This document shows, piece by piece, positions 5,679 through 12,363 of a DNA stretch of 12,365 nucleotides; position 1 is the first letter of the stretch; every line of letters starts with the position of its first letter. A program made the position numbers and the translations under genes. The notes below the pieces were generated by a model. It ran no database searches. It was not told the DNA's origin and saw nothing but the letters and a program-made list of their open reading frames with translations. The stretch is from contig CATXJC010000049.1 in assembly GCA_958369755.1 (NCBI GenBank), positions 1-12,365 of the forward strand, written 5' to 3'. The DNA comes from an uncultured Prevotella sp. (GTDB lineage: Bacteria; Bacteroidota; Bacteroidia; Bacteroidales; Bacteroidaceae).

Positions 5679-5760
5679 CAAGTTTTGCCCTACACGCCCT
5701 GAAGGCCCAAAAGCTCCCAGAAGCAGCACGCCCCTTACAGGGCGTGTGGGGCTAAACTTG
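5679..5760. terminator. Long inverted repeat between convergent YhcG genes
   Basis: Arms 5679-5701 and 5738-5760 are complementary at 21 of 23 positions around a 36-base centre that contains ACGCCC-CTTACA-GGGCGT. It lies between the stops of two convergent genes, so it can act as a bidirectional terminator. Part of the right arm (CAGGGCGTGTGGG) recurs at 1265-1277, suggesting a dispersed element. Confidence 0.65.
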
Positions 5761-5774
5761 CAAAGCTTGAGTTC

Positions 5775-6590
5775 TTATAAATTACGAGAACCATGCTGCT
5801 CCATAAAGAAACGTTTTTGTTGTTCAATTTCATTGCGCAGTTCTTCTTCTGTTGGCATATAAGTCATATACTTGGCTGCAAACAACTGATTGTTGTCGTG
5901 AAGTACAGAATAACGTGCTATCGTATTGTCGGTATCTGTGCAAAGCAGCACTCCAATAGTAGGAGCGTCATCAGCACCTTTGATAAGGTCGTCATACATT
6001 CGTACATACATATCAAGTTGACCTATATCTTGGTGTGTGAGTTTATGTGTCTTTAGCTCAAAGATGACAAAACGCTTCATGCGATAGTTGTAGAATACCA
6101 AATCAATATAAAAATCGTCCGTATCAGTAACTATGTGCTGTTGACGCTCAACAAAGGCAAAGCCTCGTCCAAGTTCCATGATGAACTTTTCAAGGTTGTC
6201 AATTAAAGCTTTTTCAAAATCGCTTTCGTTATAATCAGCATCACGATGAAACCCCATGAACTCTGCCATCATTGGATTTTTGATATATTCCAATGGGTCG
6301 GTTGAGTTTTCCATATCTACCGGCAGTGCCGATTTCTCACGTTGCGCAGCTAATCTACGCTCATAGTATTGTGTGGATATGTTACGATCAAGCGCACGAA
6401 AACTCCACATGTCTTTATCTGCGGTTTTCAAATACCAAAGCCTTGCATTGGGGTCTGAAACAGAAAGTATGCGGCGTATATGCGACCAACTAAGATTGTG
6501 AACACATGTGTTCACAATCTGTATGTCAGGGAAAAGGAGATAGAAACGCTTGTAATAGTCCAAATTGCGTTTATTATAGCTCGCACCATA
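5775..6590 (-). pseudogene. yhcG: YhcG/DUF1016 PDDEXK nuclease gene, 3' part, interrupted at its 5' end
   Basis: From the first ATG (6563) the frame gives 262 residues, but recognisable sequence (YGASYNKRNLDYYKRFYLLFP) already begins at 6590. It contains the DUF1016 central helix NLSWSHIRRILSVSD and WSFRALDRNISTQYYERR, then a PDDEXK core: FYIDLVFYNY with D154, FVIFELK with E169 and K171, and DIGQLDMY with Q182. The preceding DUF1016 N-terminal region is absent: at 6591 the sequence changes abruptly to a group II intron 3' end, whose splice point falls exactly where homology begins. The 5' exon is not in the window. The catalytic core is intact, and translation from 6563 might still give a shortened protein. 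It converges on the other YhcG copy and is only distantly similar to it, so they are not recent duplicates. Confidence 0.75.
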
Positions 6591-6700
6591 ATCGAGTAGG
6601 AGGAAAACGAAGTAGTTATTCTCCTACTTTCGTTTTCCGACCTCTCACACCACCGTACATGCGGTTTCTATTTTGGGTACCTTTCGGGGTATGAACCCGT
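6591..6700 (-). mobile_element. Group II intron 3' remnant (domain VI and degenerate domain V)
   Basis: On the minus strand the segment ends ...CCTACTCGAT, a typical group II 3' end. A domain VI hairpin is visible: GGAAAACG (6638-6631) pairs with CGTTTTCC (6609-6602), the stem extends over about 14 bp, and a lower GAG/CUC pairing leaves an unpaired A seven bases from the splice point, the expected branch site. Upstream, ACCGCATGTACGGTGGTGTGAGAGG resembles the 3' half of domain V and its linker, but the 5' half is degenerate. No reverse transcriptase or maturase frame is present, so the intron is truncated and cannot move alone. The left limit is uncertain (6690 to 6730). Confidence 0.55.
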
Positions 6701-6731
6701 CAATGTAGCATAGCCGAGCATACCAAAAACG

Positions 6732-6764
6732 CCCTCCCAACAGCCATCTATGGCAGGGGGAGGG
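6732..6764 (-). terminator. Intrinsic terminator of the adhesin operon
   Basis: The outer arms CCCTCCC/GGGAGGG and the inner arms GCCAT/ATGGC form a compact hairpin. On the minus strand it is followed by CGTTTTTGG (T run at 6729-6725). It lies 12 bases after the stop codon of the 53-residue gene. Confidence 0.75.
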
Positions 6765-6776
6765 GTGAGACTTCTT

Positions 6777-6938
6777 TTAATCAGCCCAAATGCTGCCACT
6801 TGGATCGCGATAGTTGCTAACAGCATCTTCGTTATAATCCTCTTCCTTTGCTTTCTCTATTACAGAGCCAGCGAGGATAGATGGAGTCTCCATTTGGTAG
6901 ACATTCATCTCTGGCTTTACATATTCTTTATTTTTCAT
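6777..6938 (-). CDS. 53-residue hypothetical peptide at the end of the adhesin operon
   Basis: A small frame starting 13 bp after the stop of the large surface-protein gene and ending at a strong terminator, so it is co-transcribed. The N-terminus MKNKEYVKPEMNVYQMETP is followed by SILAGS and then an acidic tail (EKAKEEDYNEDAV...) ending IWAD. It has no signal peptide or membrane segment. The pattern YxKPxMxVxxMETPxxLAGS followed by a short acidic region resembles many 50-60-residue Prevotella/Bacteroides hypotheticals that sit after secreted proteins. The conserved-looking first half and variable second half are reminiscent of a leader-core layout, but no maturation enzyme is nearby. Function unknown. 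The frame is convincing because of its position between stop and terminator. Confidence 0.65.
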   Translation of the reverse strand: MKNKEYVKPEMNVYQMETPSILAGSVIEKAKEEDYNEDAVSNYRDPSGSIWAD

Positions 6939-6951
6939 AATTCTCAGTTTT

Positions 6952-9900
6952 TTATTTGATGATAACTTTCATTGTCTTGCTGCCACGCTTCACGATGTTG
7001 ATACCCTTCTGAGGAGCGTTGAGGCGATTGCCCTGCAGGTCGTAGTATGTGGCATTGTCGTCAGCAATAGTGTTGAGGCTGTCGATGGCTGTAGTACCGC
7101 CACCGATGGCGATGCTGAACATCTTGGCACCAGCGGCAGTAGCAGTAGAGTTGTCTACCATGTAAGCACGGAACGGCTTGCTGCCAACAGTCTTATTATT
7201 GGTATTCTCCAACAGTTTGGCAGGGTTCATCAGCTTGTCGCCCTTCACGATGTAGCAGTTGTTGTCGGCATCCTTGTCGAACACCTTCTTTGTATAGATG
7301 CCCTGGAGTTGATAGCTACCGTTTTCTGTCTCTGAGGTATTTACTTCTTTTGCAATCTCCTTGTTGTCAACAGAGAAGTTGAGCTCGGTGGCTCCTTCGT
7401 TCATTTTGATGATGACAGGAGTACCTGCTGCGATGCTTGTCGTAATCTCTTCGAGTTCCACAGTATTAGTTCCCTCGTTAGCCGAAAGCAGCTTAAAGGC
7501 ACGGAAGTCCTTATTTTCGAGCGATACTTCGAAAGGCAGACAGAGAGTAGCCCATGTTGTGCCAGTCTTCATCTCGCGGCTATAAGAGGCGGCTTTAGCT
7601 GTGAACGGTTCGTAAACCACGAAGTCCTTGTTGTCGTCAAGAGTAAGATTATCCGCAGTAAGTATGTCTCCTACAGCTCCTATCTTCTCCTCACCATTCT
7701 TGCCTACCAGCTTTGTGAAGTAGCCATTCACGTAGTTGGCGTAATCGCTGCTTGTCAAATTTTCGTCATACTTTGGAAGAGCACCCTTGAGCAATTTACA
7801 ACCATAGAACATTTTATAACCATTATTGAACTCGGCTATTATAAACTTATCGCTGGCGTAGATTGTTGTGAGATCGGAGCAGCCATTGAACATATAGTCC
7901 ATATTCGTCACTTTCTCTGTGTTGAAATTAGTGAGGTTGAGCGAAGAGAGTTTCTGACAGAAACTGAACATGTTATACATCTCCCTCACTTTCTCTGTGT
8001 TGAAATTAGAGAGGTCGAGCGAAGAGAGCTGACAGTCAGAGAACATCCATGACATATCCGTCACATTCGCTGTGTTGAATTTAGAGAGGTCGAGCGAAGA
8101 GAGGTTCTGACAGTGAGTGAACATAGCGCACATATTCGTCACTTTCGCTGTGTTGAATTTAGAGAGATCGAGCGAAGAGAGGTTCTGACAGTTGTCGAAC
8201 ATGTATGACATATTCGTCACATTCTCTGTGTTGAATTTAGAGAGATTGAGCGAAGAGAGGTTCTGACAGTTGTCGAACATGCTTGTCATATTCGTCACAT
8301 TCGCTGTATTCAAATTTTCAATATTTGAAATTGTTTCCAATGCTGTGCAGTTCTTAAAGAAATCTTTCAACGATGTAGGAGCGTATGTCTTGAAACTCTC
8401 ATCGAAAACGATATTCTTGATAGTAACATTTCCTAAAGTTGTGCAAATTTCTTTTACATTATTATATTGGTCTACAATGACACTGTTGTTTACTATATCT
8501 GATATATTGGCATCAGTAACTTTCTTGAAAGTCAATGTAGTGTTCGTATCATCGTACTGGGCTACATAGTCAGAAATAGTGGTTGCTGTTTTCAGATTGT
8601 ATATGAATGCGCGGTCAGCACCTTTCTTATACATACGGTCTTTCTTGTAAGACAAATTCAAAGAATGCTTGCCAGCAGATAATAATGCTTTAATCTCTAT
8701 TTCCTTAATTCCGCTAATCGTCCCATACGTTTTACTATCTAAAGTAATAGTGGCTTTATCATCTTCTTCTGAAGAAACGAGATACTTAAACGTCAATAAT
8801 ATAAGCTTTTCTACTGTGAACGTGACTACAGTCCTTGATGTAGTAGATTCCTGATCATAATTATCCGACATCAATCCTTTGCTTCCTTTTGGAATATCGA
8901 AGCCAAGATTTTTCATTCCATCTGCTTCCAAGTTCAGCATCTGCCAAGGATATCTGGCATCATTGTCAGTAATGGTAACATTGGTTATACCATCCAGGTT
9001 ATCGAACAAAGCACAGCGATGGTTTACTACACCACATACAGTACAGGTGCCTTCGCTATTGTATTTATGACCTTTTGCGGGAATATCAAGACTGGCAGCA
9101 TCCGTAATCTCAGTAGTAGCATTAGCGTCGCTGAAGAGTTTATTGCATACACTGCACTGCCAGTATTCTTTTTTACCAGTTGCTGTACATGTAGCATCTT
9201 TTTTCTGCACATACGTGAGTGTGTGCTTCTTTAGCTCATCATTATTATCTACTTTTACTATGGAATGACAAATAGAGCATTTGTGTGTGGTATAGCCATG
9301 CTCTACGCAAGTAGCCTCAATGGTTTCGATAGCTTTGCCAAGGGCAGACGAACCATCGGCATTCTTGTGCGAACAGGTTGTTTTGAGCTTGAGTTCAAAC
9401 TCGCCTACCTGCAAAAAATTTCCTTTATGAATAGCCGTGATTTCCCATTTAAAATATTTATAATAAGTAGAACCCTCGCATTTGAAGTCGTACGAAGCAT
9501 AGTTCTTATCCTCGAGCTTCTCGTCGTTGCTTACCTCCTGAATGAGTGTCCAATTACTATCTTCGCCTGTATTGTTGCCATAGAGCTTCCATGACAACGG
9601 ATTGCGACCGTTAAAACTTGCATTGTCTTCACCCGTTGTGATGGTGTAGCCCACAGGCACTCCTGCCTTGCTGGCTTCGAAGATGACATATGCACTGCCA
9701 TAAAAATAACAGCCCCACATGGAGAAATTACCTCGTGTCTTTTTGCCATCAAAGAGATTATTGTAAGTCATAGCAATACCGTGGCCCACAGGGTTACCTG
9801 CTAAGGCTTTAAACTTTACAGACGTGTCGTAATCTATCTGCGCCACCATACGTGTAGGCACAAACAACAACGTGAGCAACATCAACATAAGCAGAGAGAG

Positions 9901-9984
9901 TCTGCGACTCTTTACTGCATTAGTTGAAACAAGGTCAGTTATGTAAGACCATTGTTTAGAAATTGTAGATTTTTTATTATTCAT
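6952..9984 (-). CDS. Secreted BspA-like (DUF285) leucine-rich repeat surface protein
   Basis: A 1010-residue exported protein. Residues 1-49 form a long signal peptide: a 28-residue polar n-region, hydrophobic LSLLMLMLLTLLFV, and cleavage expected after VAQ (49). Residues 70-200 resemble a galactose-binding-like fold (NPLSWKLYGNNT, NWTLIQEV). About 200-325 is cysteine-rich with CSIC, CSVC and CTVC knuckles. From 569 come five DUF285/BspA repeats of 26 residues (one of 25), of the form MFxxCQNLSSLDLSxFNT followed by xxVTNMxx, and a sixth partial one. The C-terminus (YYDLQGNRLNAPQKGINIVK to MKVIIK) matches Prevotella C-terminal tails thought to be type IX secretion signals. BspA-type proteins bind host matrix or other bacteria, so an adhesin role is likely. 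A small membrane protein precedes it by 33 bp and a short peptide follows it. Confidence 0.88.
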   Translation of the reverse strand: MNNKKSTISKQWSYITDLVSTNAVKSRRLSLLMLMLLTLLFVPTRMVAQIDYDTSVKFKALAGNPVGHGIAMTYNNLFDGKKTRGNFSMWGCYFYGSAYVIFEASKAGVPVGYTITTGEDNASFNGRNPLSWKLYGNNTGEDSNWTLIQEVSNDEKLEDKNYASYDFKCEGSTYYKYFKWEITAIHKGNFLQVGEFELKLKTTCSHKNADGSSALGKAIETIEATCVEHGYTTHKCSICHSIVKVDNNDELKKHTLTYVQKKDATCTATGKKEYWQCSVCNKLFSDANATTEITDAASLDIPAKGHKYNSEGTCTVCGVVNHRCALFDNLDGITNVTITDNDARYPWQMLNLEADGMKNLGFDIPKGSKGLMSDNYDQESTTSRTVVTFTVEKLILLTFKYLVSSEEDDKATITLDSKTYGTISGIKEIEIKALLSAGKHSLNLSYKKDRMYKKGADRAFIYNLKTATTISDYVAQYDDTNTTLTFKKVTDANISDIVNNSVIVDQYNNVKEICTTLGNVTIKNIVFDESFKTYAPTSLKDFFKNCTALETISNIENLNTANVTNMTSMFDNCQNLSSLNLSKFNTENVTNMSYMFDNCQNLSSLDLSKFNTAKVTNMCAMFTHCQNLSSLDLSKFNTANVTDMSWMFSDCQLSSLDLSNFNTEKVREMYNMFSFCQKLSSLNLTNFNTEKVTNMDYMFNGCSDLTTIYASDKFIIAEFNNGYKMFYGCKLLKGALPKYDENLTSSDYANYVNGYFTKLVGKNGEEKIGAVGDILTADNLTLDDNKDFVVYEPFTAKAASYSREMKTGTTWATLCLPFEVSLENKDFRAFKLLSANEGTNTVELEEITTSIAAGTPVIIKMNEGATELNFSVDNKEIAKEVNTSETENGSYQLQGIYTKKVFDKDADNNCYIVKGDKLMNPAKLLENTNNKTVGSKPFRAYMVDNSTATAAGAKMFSIAIGGGTTAIDSLNTIADDNATYYDLQGNRLNAPQKGINIVKRGSKTMKVIIK
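7894..8280 (-). repeat. 78-bp coding tandem repeats (DUF285 units)
   Basis: Five units start at 8280, 8202, 8124, 8046 and 7971 on the minus strand, each beginning ATGTTC. Four are 78 bp; the one starting at 8046 is 75 bp because one residue is missing after the cysteine (MFSDCQLSSL). Units are nearly identical in DNA over long stretches, so copy number can change by recombination without loss of frame. Confidence 0.85.
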
Positions 9985-10017
9985 ATCAGTAATTTTTTTT
10001 ATTATTATTCTACTTTC

Positions 10018-10281
10018 TTACATATATCCTCTCATAGCCATTATATATACTGTCATTCCCAGGATGATGACGAAAGTCAGTACGAGAAACAGATAGATAT
10101 AGTATCTCTCCCTCTTGATGAAATCACAGAAGCTGTAGCGAGCCTTGTAGTTTTCATCAAGATATATCCTGTAGTCTTGAACCATGGCATAGCCCATGAC
10201 TATGGCGAGCAACAGAAGACACAATGCCACTATAAAAATAGCCTGTTCCTCTTTCATGAAAGTCTCTATTATATTTTCCAT
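10018..10281 (-). CDS. Small two-pass membrane protein of the adhesin operon
   Basis: An 87-residue protein with two hydrophobic helices: AIFIVALCLLLLAIVMGYAMV (about 14-34) and YIYLFLVLTFVIILGMTVYIM (about 61-81). Between them is a short charged loop (DYRIYLDENYKARYSFCDFIKRER). It lies 33 bp upstream of the BspA-like gene on the same strand, so the two are probably co-transcribed. I do not recognise a family. A -7 promoter box ends only four bases before the ATG at 10281; that start would therefore be on an essentially leaderless transcript, and the Met codon at position 9 (10257) is an alternative start that would still retain both helices. Confidence 0.7.
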   Translation of the reverse strand: MENIIETFMKEEQAIFIVALCLLLLAIVMGYAMVQDYRIYLDENYKARYSFCDFIKRERYYIYLFLVLTFVIILGMTVYIMAMRGYM

Positions 10282-10285
10282 GGCG

Positions 10286-10293
10286 CAAAGATA
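10286..10293 (-). promoter_or_regulatory. -7 promoter element of the adhesin operon
   Basis: On the minus strand TATCTTTG is an exact TAnnTTTG match. The -33 region is only a T-run (CCTTTTTCC) instead of TTTG, consistent with a promoter that needs an activator. The repeats at 10313-10383 begin immediately upstream. Confidence 0.65.
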
Positions 10294-10312
10294 GTGTTTT
10301 TCTTCGGAAAAA

Positions 10313-10383
10313 GGTGTCTACTTCCCTTGTCTATGTGTCTACTTCCTATGTTTTAGGTGTCTACTTCGTAGGAAGTAGACACC
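10313..10383. repeat. Direct repeats GTGTCTACTTCC at 21-22-bp spacing, plus an inverted copy
   Basis: Copies start at 10314, 10335 and 10357 (the third is GTGTCTACTTC). An inverted copy at 10372-10383 pairs with the third through a perfect 12-base stem and a 4-base loop, followed by TTTTT on the plus strand. Two-turn spacing upstream of a promoter is the pattern of AraC-type activator half-sites. The final hairpin may double as a terminator for plus-strand transcripts. Confidence 0.8.
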
Positions 10384-10441
10384 CTTTTTAACGATTTATT
10401 CCCTTTAGTGATGCGTTTTCCTGGTATTTATCGAAAAATGG

Positions 10442-10885
10442 TTAGTCCTGCTTTTTATCATCTGCGGCTACATTAGGAGCCATTTTCTCCCGCCATTCGG
10501 TAGGAGTACAACCTTCCTTTGTCTTGAAAATGCGGTATAGATAGGTTCGGGCTGAGAAGCCACATTCGGCAGAAACGATGTCATTACTATAGTCTGGGCA
10601 TTCCAATATCATCTTCTTTGCCGCATTGAAACGTATATCACCGAGCCATATTCTGAATGTGGTTTTCAGATACTGGTCGAAGTATACTGATAACTCATCC
10701 TTGGGGATGGAAAGGGTTCGGGAGAGGGTAAGCATGTTTACATTACAGTCCTTATAGCCCGAATTGGCGCACCAGTCATCAAGACTCTTCTGGATGAAAT
10801 CTCTGTGCTCATCGGAAAGCGGATGTAAAGATTCTGTACTACTGTCAGCGGAGTCATGCTGCTTGGCAGAAGATGCCCCCCCCAT
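10442..10885 (-). CDS. AraC-type DNA-binding domain, 3' half of a frameshifted regulator gene
   Basis: This frame carries the cytoplasmic end of the regulator encoded upstream. About 100 residues (SDEHRDFIQKSLDDW to EWREKMAP) form an AraC/XylS domain with two helix-turn-helix units: LTLSRTLSIPKDELSVYF and IVSAECGFSARTYLYRIFK, then a family-typical GCTPTEWR. It is out of frame with the membrane part because of a run of eight G residues. Removing one G gives one uninterrupted 395-residue protein from 11630 to 10442. As written, the domain could only be made from an internal ATG; the one at 10885 reads ATG followed by the remaining G run and lies 29 bases before the upstream frame's stop, giving 147 residues. 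It could thus be silent, slippage-expressed, or made as a soluble DNA-binding fragment. Its likely target is the repeat array at 10313-10383. Confidence 0.8.
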   Translation of the reverse strand: MGGASSAKQHDSADSSTESLHPLSDEHRDFIQKSLDDWCANSGYKDCNVNMLTLSRTLSIPKDELSVYFDQYLKTTFRIWLGDIRFNAAKKMILECPDYSNDIVSAECGFSARTYLYRIFKTKEGCTPTEWREKMAPNVAADDKKQD

Positions 10886-11630
10886 ACCTGTATCCAGTCC
10901 TAGCCAAGTTATTGTATTCCTCTTCCTTGTCCAGGAGTTCTTCGGTAGGGATATAGTTGCTACCGAGAGAGATAAACGTAAGATTGAAGAACAGCAGGGC
11001 AAGCAATACAAACGGACCTATGATAAACAGTAAGGTGGTGGAAAAGATAACTACCGGCATGGTGAGAGATGAAAGGAACAGAATGAAGACACTGGCACGT
11101 GAATATCTCACGTAGGGCAACATATCGGTAGCTGCCATTGTCTCCAACATCTTCTTGCGCCTGATCATCTCGCGCACGATCATGGATATGCTGTAGGCTA
11201 CACTCATGCAGAACAGGGCAAGCATCATATAAAGTCCTTCCTTGATATAAAGGCTGTGATGGAGACTGATGCCCACCAGGAAGACCAGGAGGGTGGCTGC
11301 GTTAATGCCGCCACATACAAGGTTCATCTTCCTGCGGTTGGCACGTGTGGTCTCTATGTTATAGATGGCCATGGCGATGAGCGAGAAGCAGGGGGTATAG
11401 ATGAGGATGTTGACGACCGCCCCGAGAATGTCGTCGGCAGCACGGAATCCGAAAGCCATCTGTATCACATACTGTATCGCCAGTCCTATCATGGCGAAAA
11501 CGACCATCCAGCGGGAACGCTCATACCGCTTGTTCACCCATCTTACATACAGATGAGAGAGTGCCACGAAGATGGCATTGATGAGCATGAATATGAAACA
11601 TGCAAACTGAAGTAGAAATAATGAATCCAT
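10854..11630 (-). CDS. Seven-TM sensor half of an AraC-type membrane regulator (frameshifted)
   Basis: A 258-residue frame whose first 225 residues contain about seven hydrophobic helices: FLLQFACFIFMLINAIFVAL; WMVVFAMIGLAIQYVIQMAF; ILIYTPCFSLIAMAIY; ATLLVFLVGISLHHSLYI; GLYMMLALFCMSVAYSISMI; ASVFILFLSSLTMPVVIF; and FIIGPFVLLALLFFNL. A short soluble stretch ending EELLDKEEEYNNLARTGYRYG then enters a G8 tract, after which the frame yields GGIFCQAA and a TGA. With seven Gs it would run straight into the AraC domain encoded at 10442-10885. Membrane-anchored AraC regulators of this layout are common in Prevotella and Bacteroides, where the membrane part is presumed to sense a signal. A -7 box lies at 11689-11696. 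The shift is either true ON/OFF switching or a read error in the homopolymer. Confidence 0.8.
   Translation of the reverse strand: MDSLFLLQFACFIFMLINAIFVALSHLYVRWVNKRYERSRWMVVFAMIGLAIQYVIQMAFGFRAADDILGAVVNILIYTPCFSLIAMAIYNIETTRANRRKMNLVCGGINAATLLVFLVGISLHHSLYIKEGLYMMLALFCMSVAYSISMIVREMIRRKKMLETMAATDMLPYVRYSRASVFILFLSSLTMPVVIFSTTLLFIIGPFVLLALLFFNLTFISLGSNYIPTEELLDKEEEYNNLARTGYRYGGGIFCQAA
10876..10883 (-). repeat. G8 homopolymer at the regulator frameshift
   Basis: Eight C on the plus strand, G8 in the coding strand, lie exactly where the membrane-sensor and AraC frames meet. G7 (or G10) would restore one 395-residue (or 396-residue) frame. Homopolymers of this length slip during replication, the standard mechanism for phase-variable genes. 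Confidence 0.9.
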
Positions 11631-11688
11631 ACGCTTCTTATCTTATGTTTACTTTCTTTGCTATACATTATTATAATGAATACGCTTG

Positions 11689-11696
11689 CAAAAGTA
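11689..11696 (-). promoter_or_regulatory. -7 promoter element of the AraC-type regulator
   Basis: Minus-strand TACTTTTG matches TAnnTTTG and predicts a transcript start near 11682, about 50 bases before the ATG at 11630. The -33 region is T-rich without a clear TTTG. Confidence 0.55.
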
Positions 11697-11862
11697 AGAA
11701 AATAATTTCAGAAAAAGGGAAAATGTTCTTAAAAAGTTTACAAAACATGCAAATAATTAAGTGTTTCGCAATATTATCAACTGAGCTTTCAAAGTTTGAG
11801 TCATTTCCTGCTGCTCCTAGGGATTTCAACCGTAGGCTCATAGCTTTCAATCCTTATCATCG

Positions 11863-12174
11863 TCAAACGGCAACACGCAAAGAGAACTGCCTGATTACAT
11901 AGGTGCACCATTAGCGGAACTGTGTAGCACGGATGGAGTTGACACGATAGCCCACGGAAATGATTGCATCGAGGTTGTAGAACTGCGTGTTGCGTCGCAC
12001 CTCTCTTGCACCTTACTGTTGAACTACCGAGATTTTCTCGGTAGTTGTTTCCTTGTTCAATTCATTTGTGTCATATATGTTCTTCAGATGCAATCCGATA
12101 TTATCTGTTGAACAGTCAAAAAGCTGTGCCATAGCCAAGCGGATGTATGCAGATTTATTCTTTGAATATCCATG
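11863..12174 (-). pseudogene. rhuM: RhuM family remnant with two in-frame stops
   Basis: One continuous frame reads YIRLAMAQLFDCSTDNIGLH and LKNIYDTNELNKE, then KISVVQQ, a TAA (12015-12013), REVRRNTQFYNLDAIISVGY, RVNSIRATQFR, a second TAA (11913-11911), and W-CTYVIRQFSLR before a TGA at 11865-11863. This matches the RhuM family (virulence RhuM), whose conserved core is FYNLDxIISVGYRV followed by a TQFRxWAT motif. The stops fall where related proteins have residues such as E and Q, so two point substitutions (GAA and CAA to TAA) would explain them. No start codon lies at the 5' end, and the frame opens right behind the stop of the YhcG gene, so the N-terminus is also lost. RhuM genes often sit inside type I restriction loci of Bacteroidota. 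It contains a perfect palindrome, AACTACCGAG-AAAAT-CTCGGTAGTT. Confidence 0.75.
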
Positions 12175-12363
12175 TTATAATGTTTCTTTGTTTTCTTTTT
12201 CTTCACTAAATGCCTTTATCTCATCAGCAAGGACTTTCTGTAATTTCTCTTTCGGTACTATCAACTGATAATCCGCCACTCCGATAGGTTTTCCCAAATC
12301 TTCAAGTGCGAGTTCCACCTCTACACGGTCTTTCTCCGCACAAAGTATGATTCCTATAGAACG
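12175..12363 (-). CDS. yhcG: YhcG/DUF1016 PDDEXK nuclease-domain protein, C-terminal part
   Basis: The frame enters from the window edge and ends at TAA (12177-12175). The visible 62 residues, RSIGIILCAEKDRVEVELAL then EDLGKPIGVADYQLIVPKEK and a charged tail, match the C-terminal end of the YhcG PDDEXK domain, where GIILC follows the catalytic strand and KPIGVxxYxL is the final strand. The tail is short and acidic/basic (EEKENKET). The catalytic residues lie outside the window. This is a third member of the same family in the window and the only one for which nothing seen suggests damage. It precedes the RhuM remnant in the same frame. Confidence 0.8.
   Translation of the reverse strand, partial: RSIGIILCAEKDRVEVELALEDLGKPIGVADYQLIVPKEKLQKVLADEIKAFSEEKENKETL

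Noticed and set aside
11671..11841. Minus-strand frame of 56 residues beginning MSLRLKSLGAAGNDSNFESS
   Set aside because: It overlaps the -7 box of the AraC-type regulator and its second half is an AT-rich hydrophobic run; it could be a conserved leader or repeat, but I cannot support it as a gene.
11600..11902. Plus-strand frame of 100 residues divergent from the regulator
   Set aside because: No motif, AT-rich intergenic composition, and it starts inside the regulator gene.
12022..12046. Perfect palindrome around ACTACCGAG/CTCGGTAGT as a terminator
   Set aside because: It lies within the RhuM coding frame (TTEKISVV) and has no U-tract; probably a coding coincidence.
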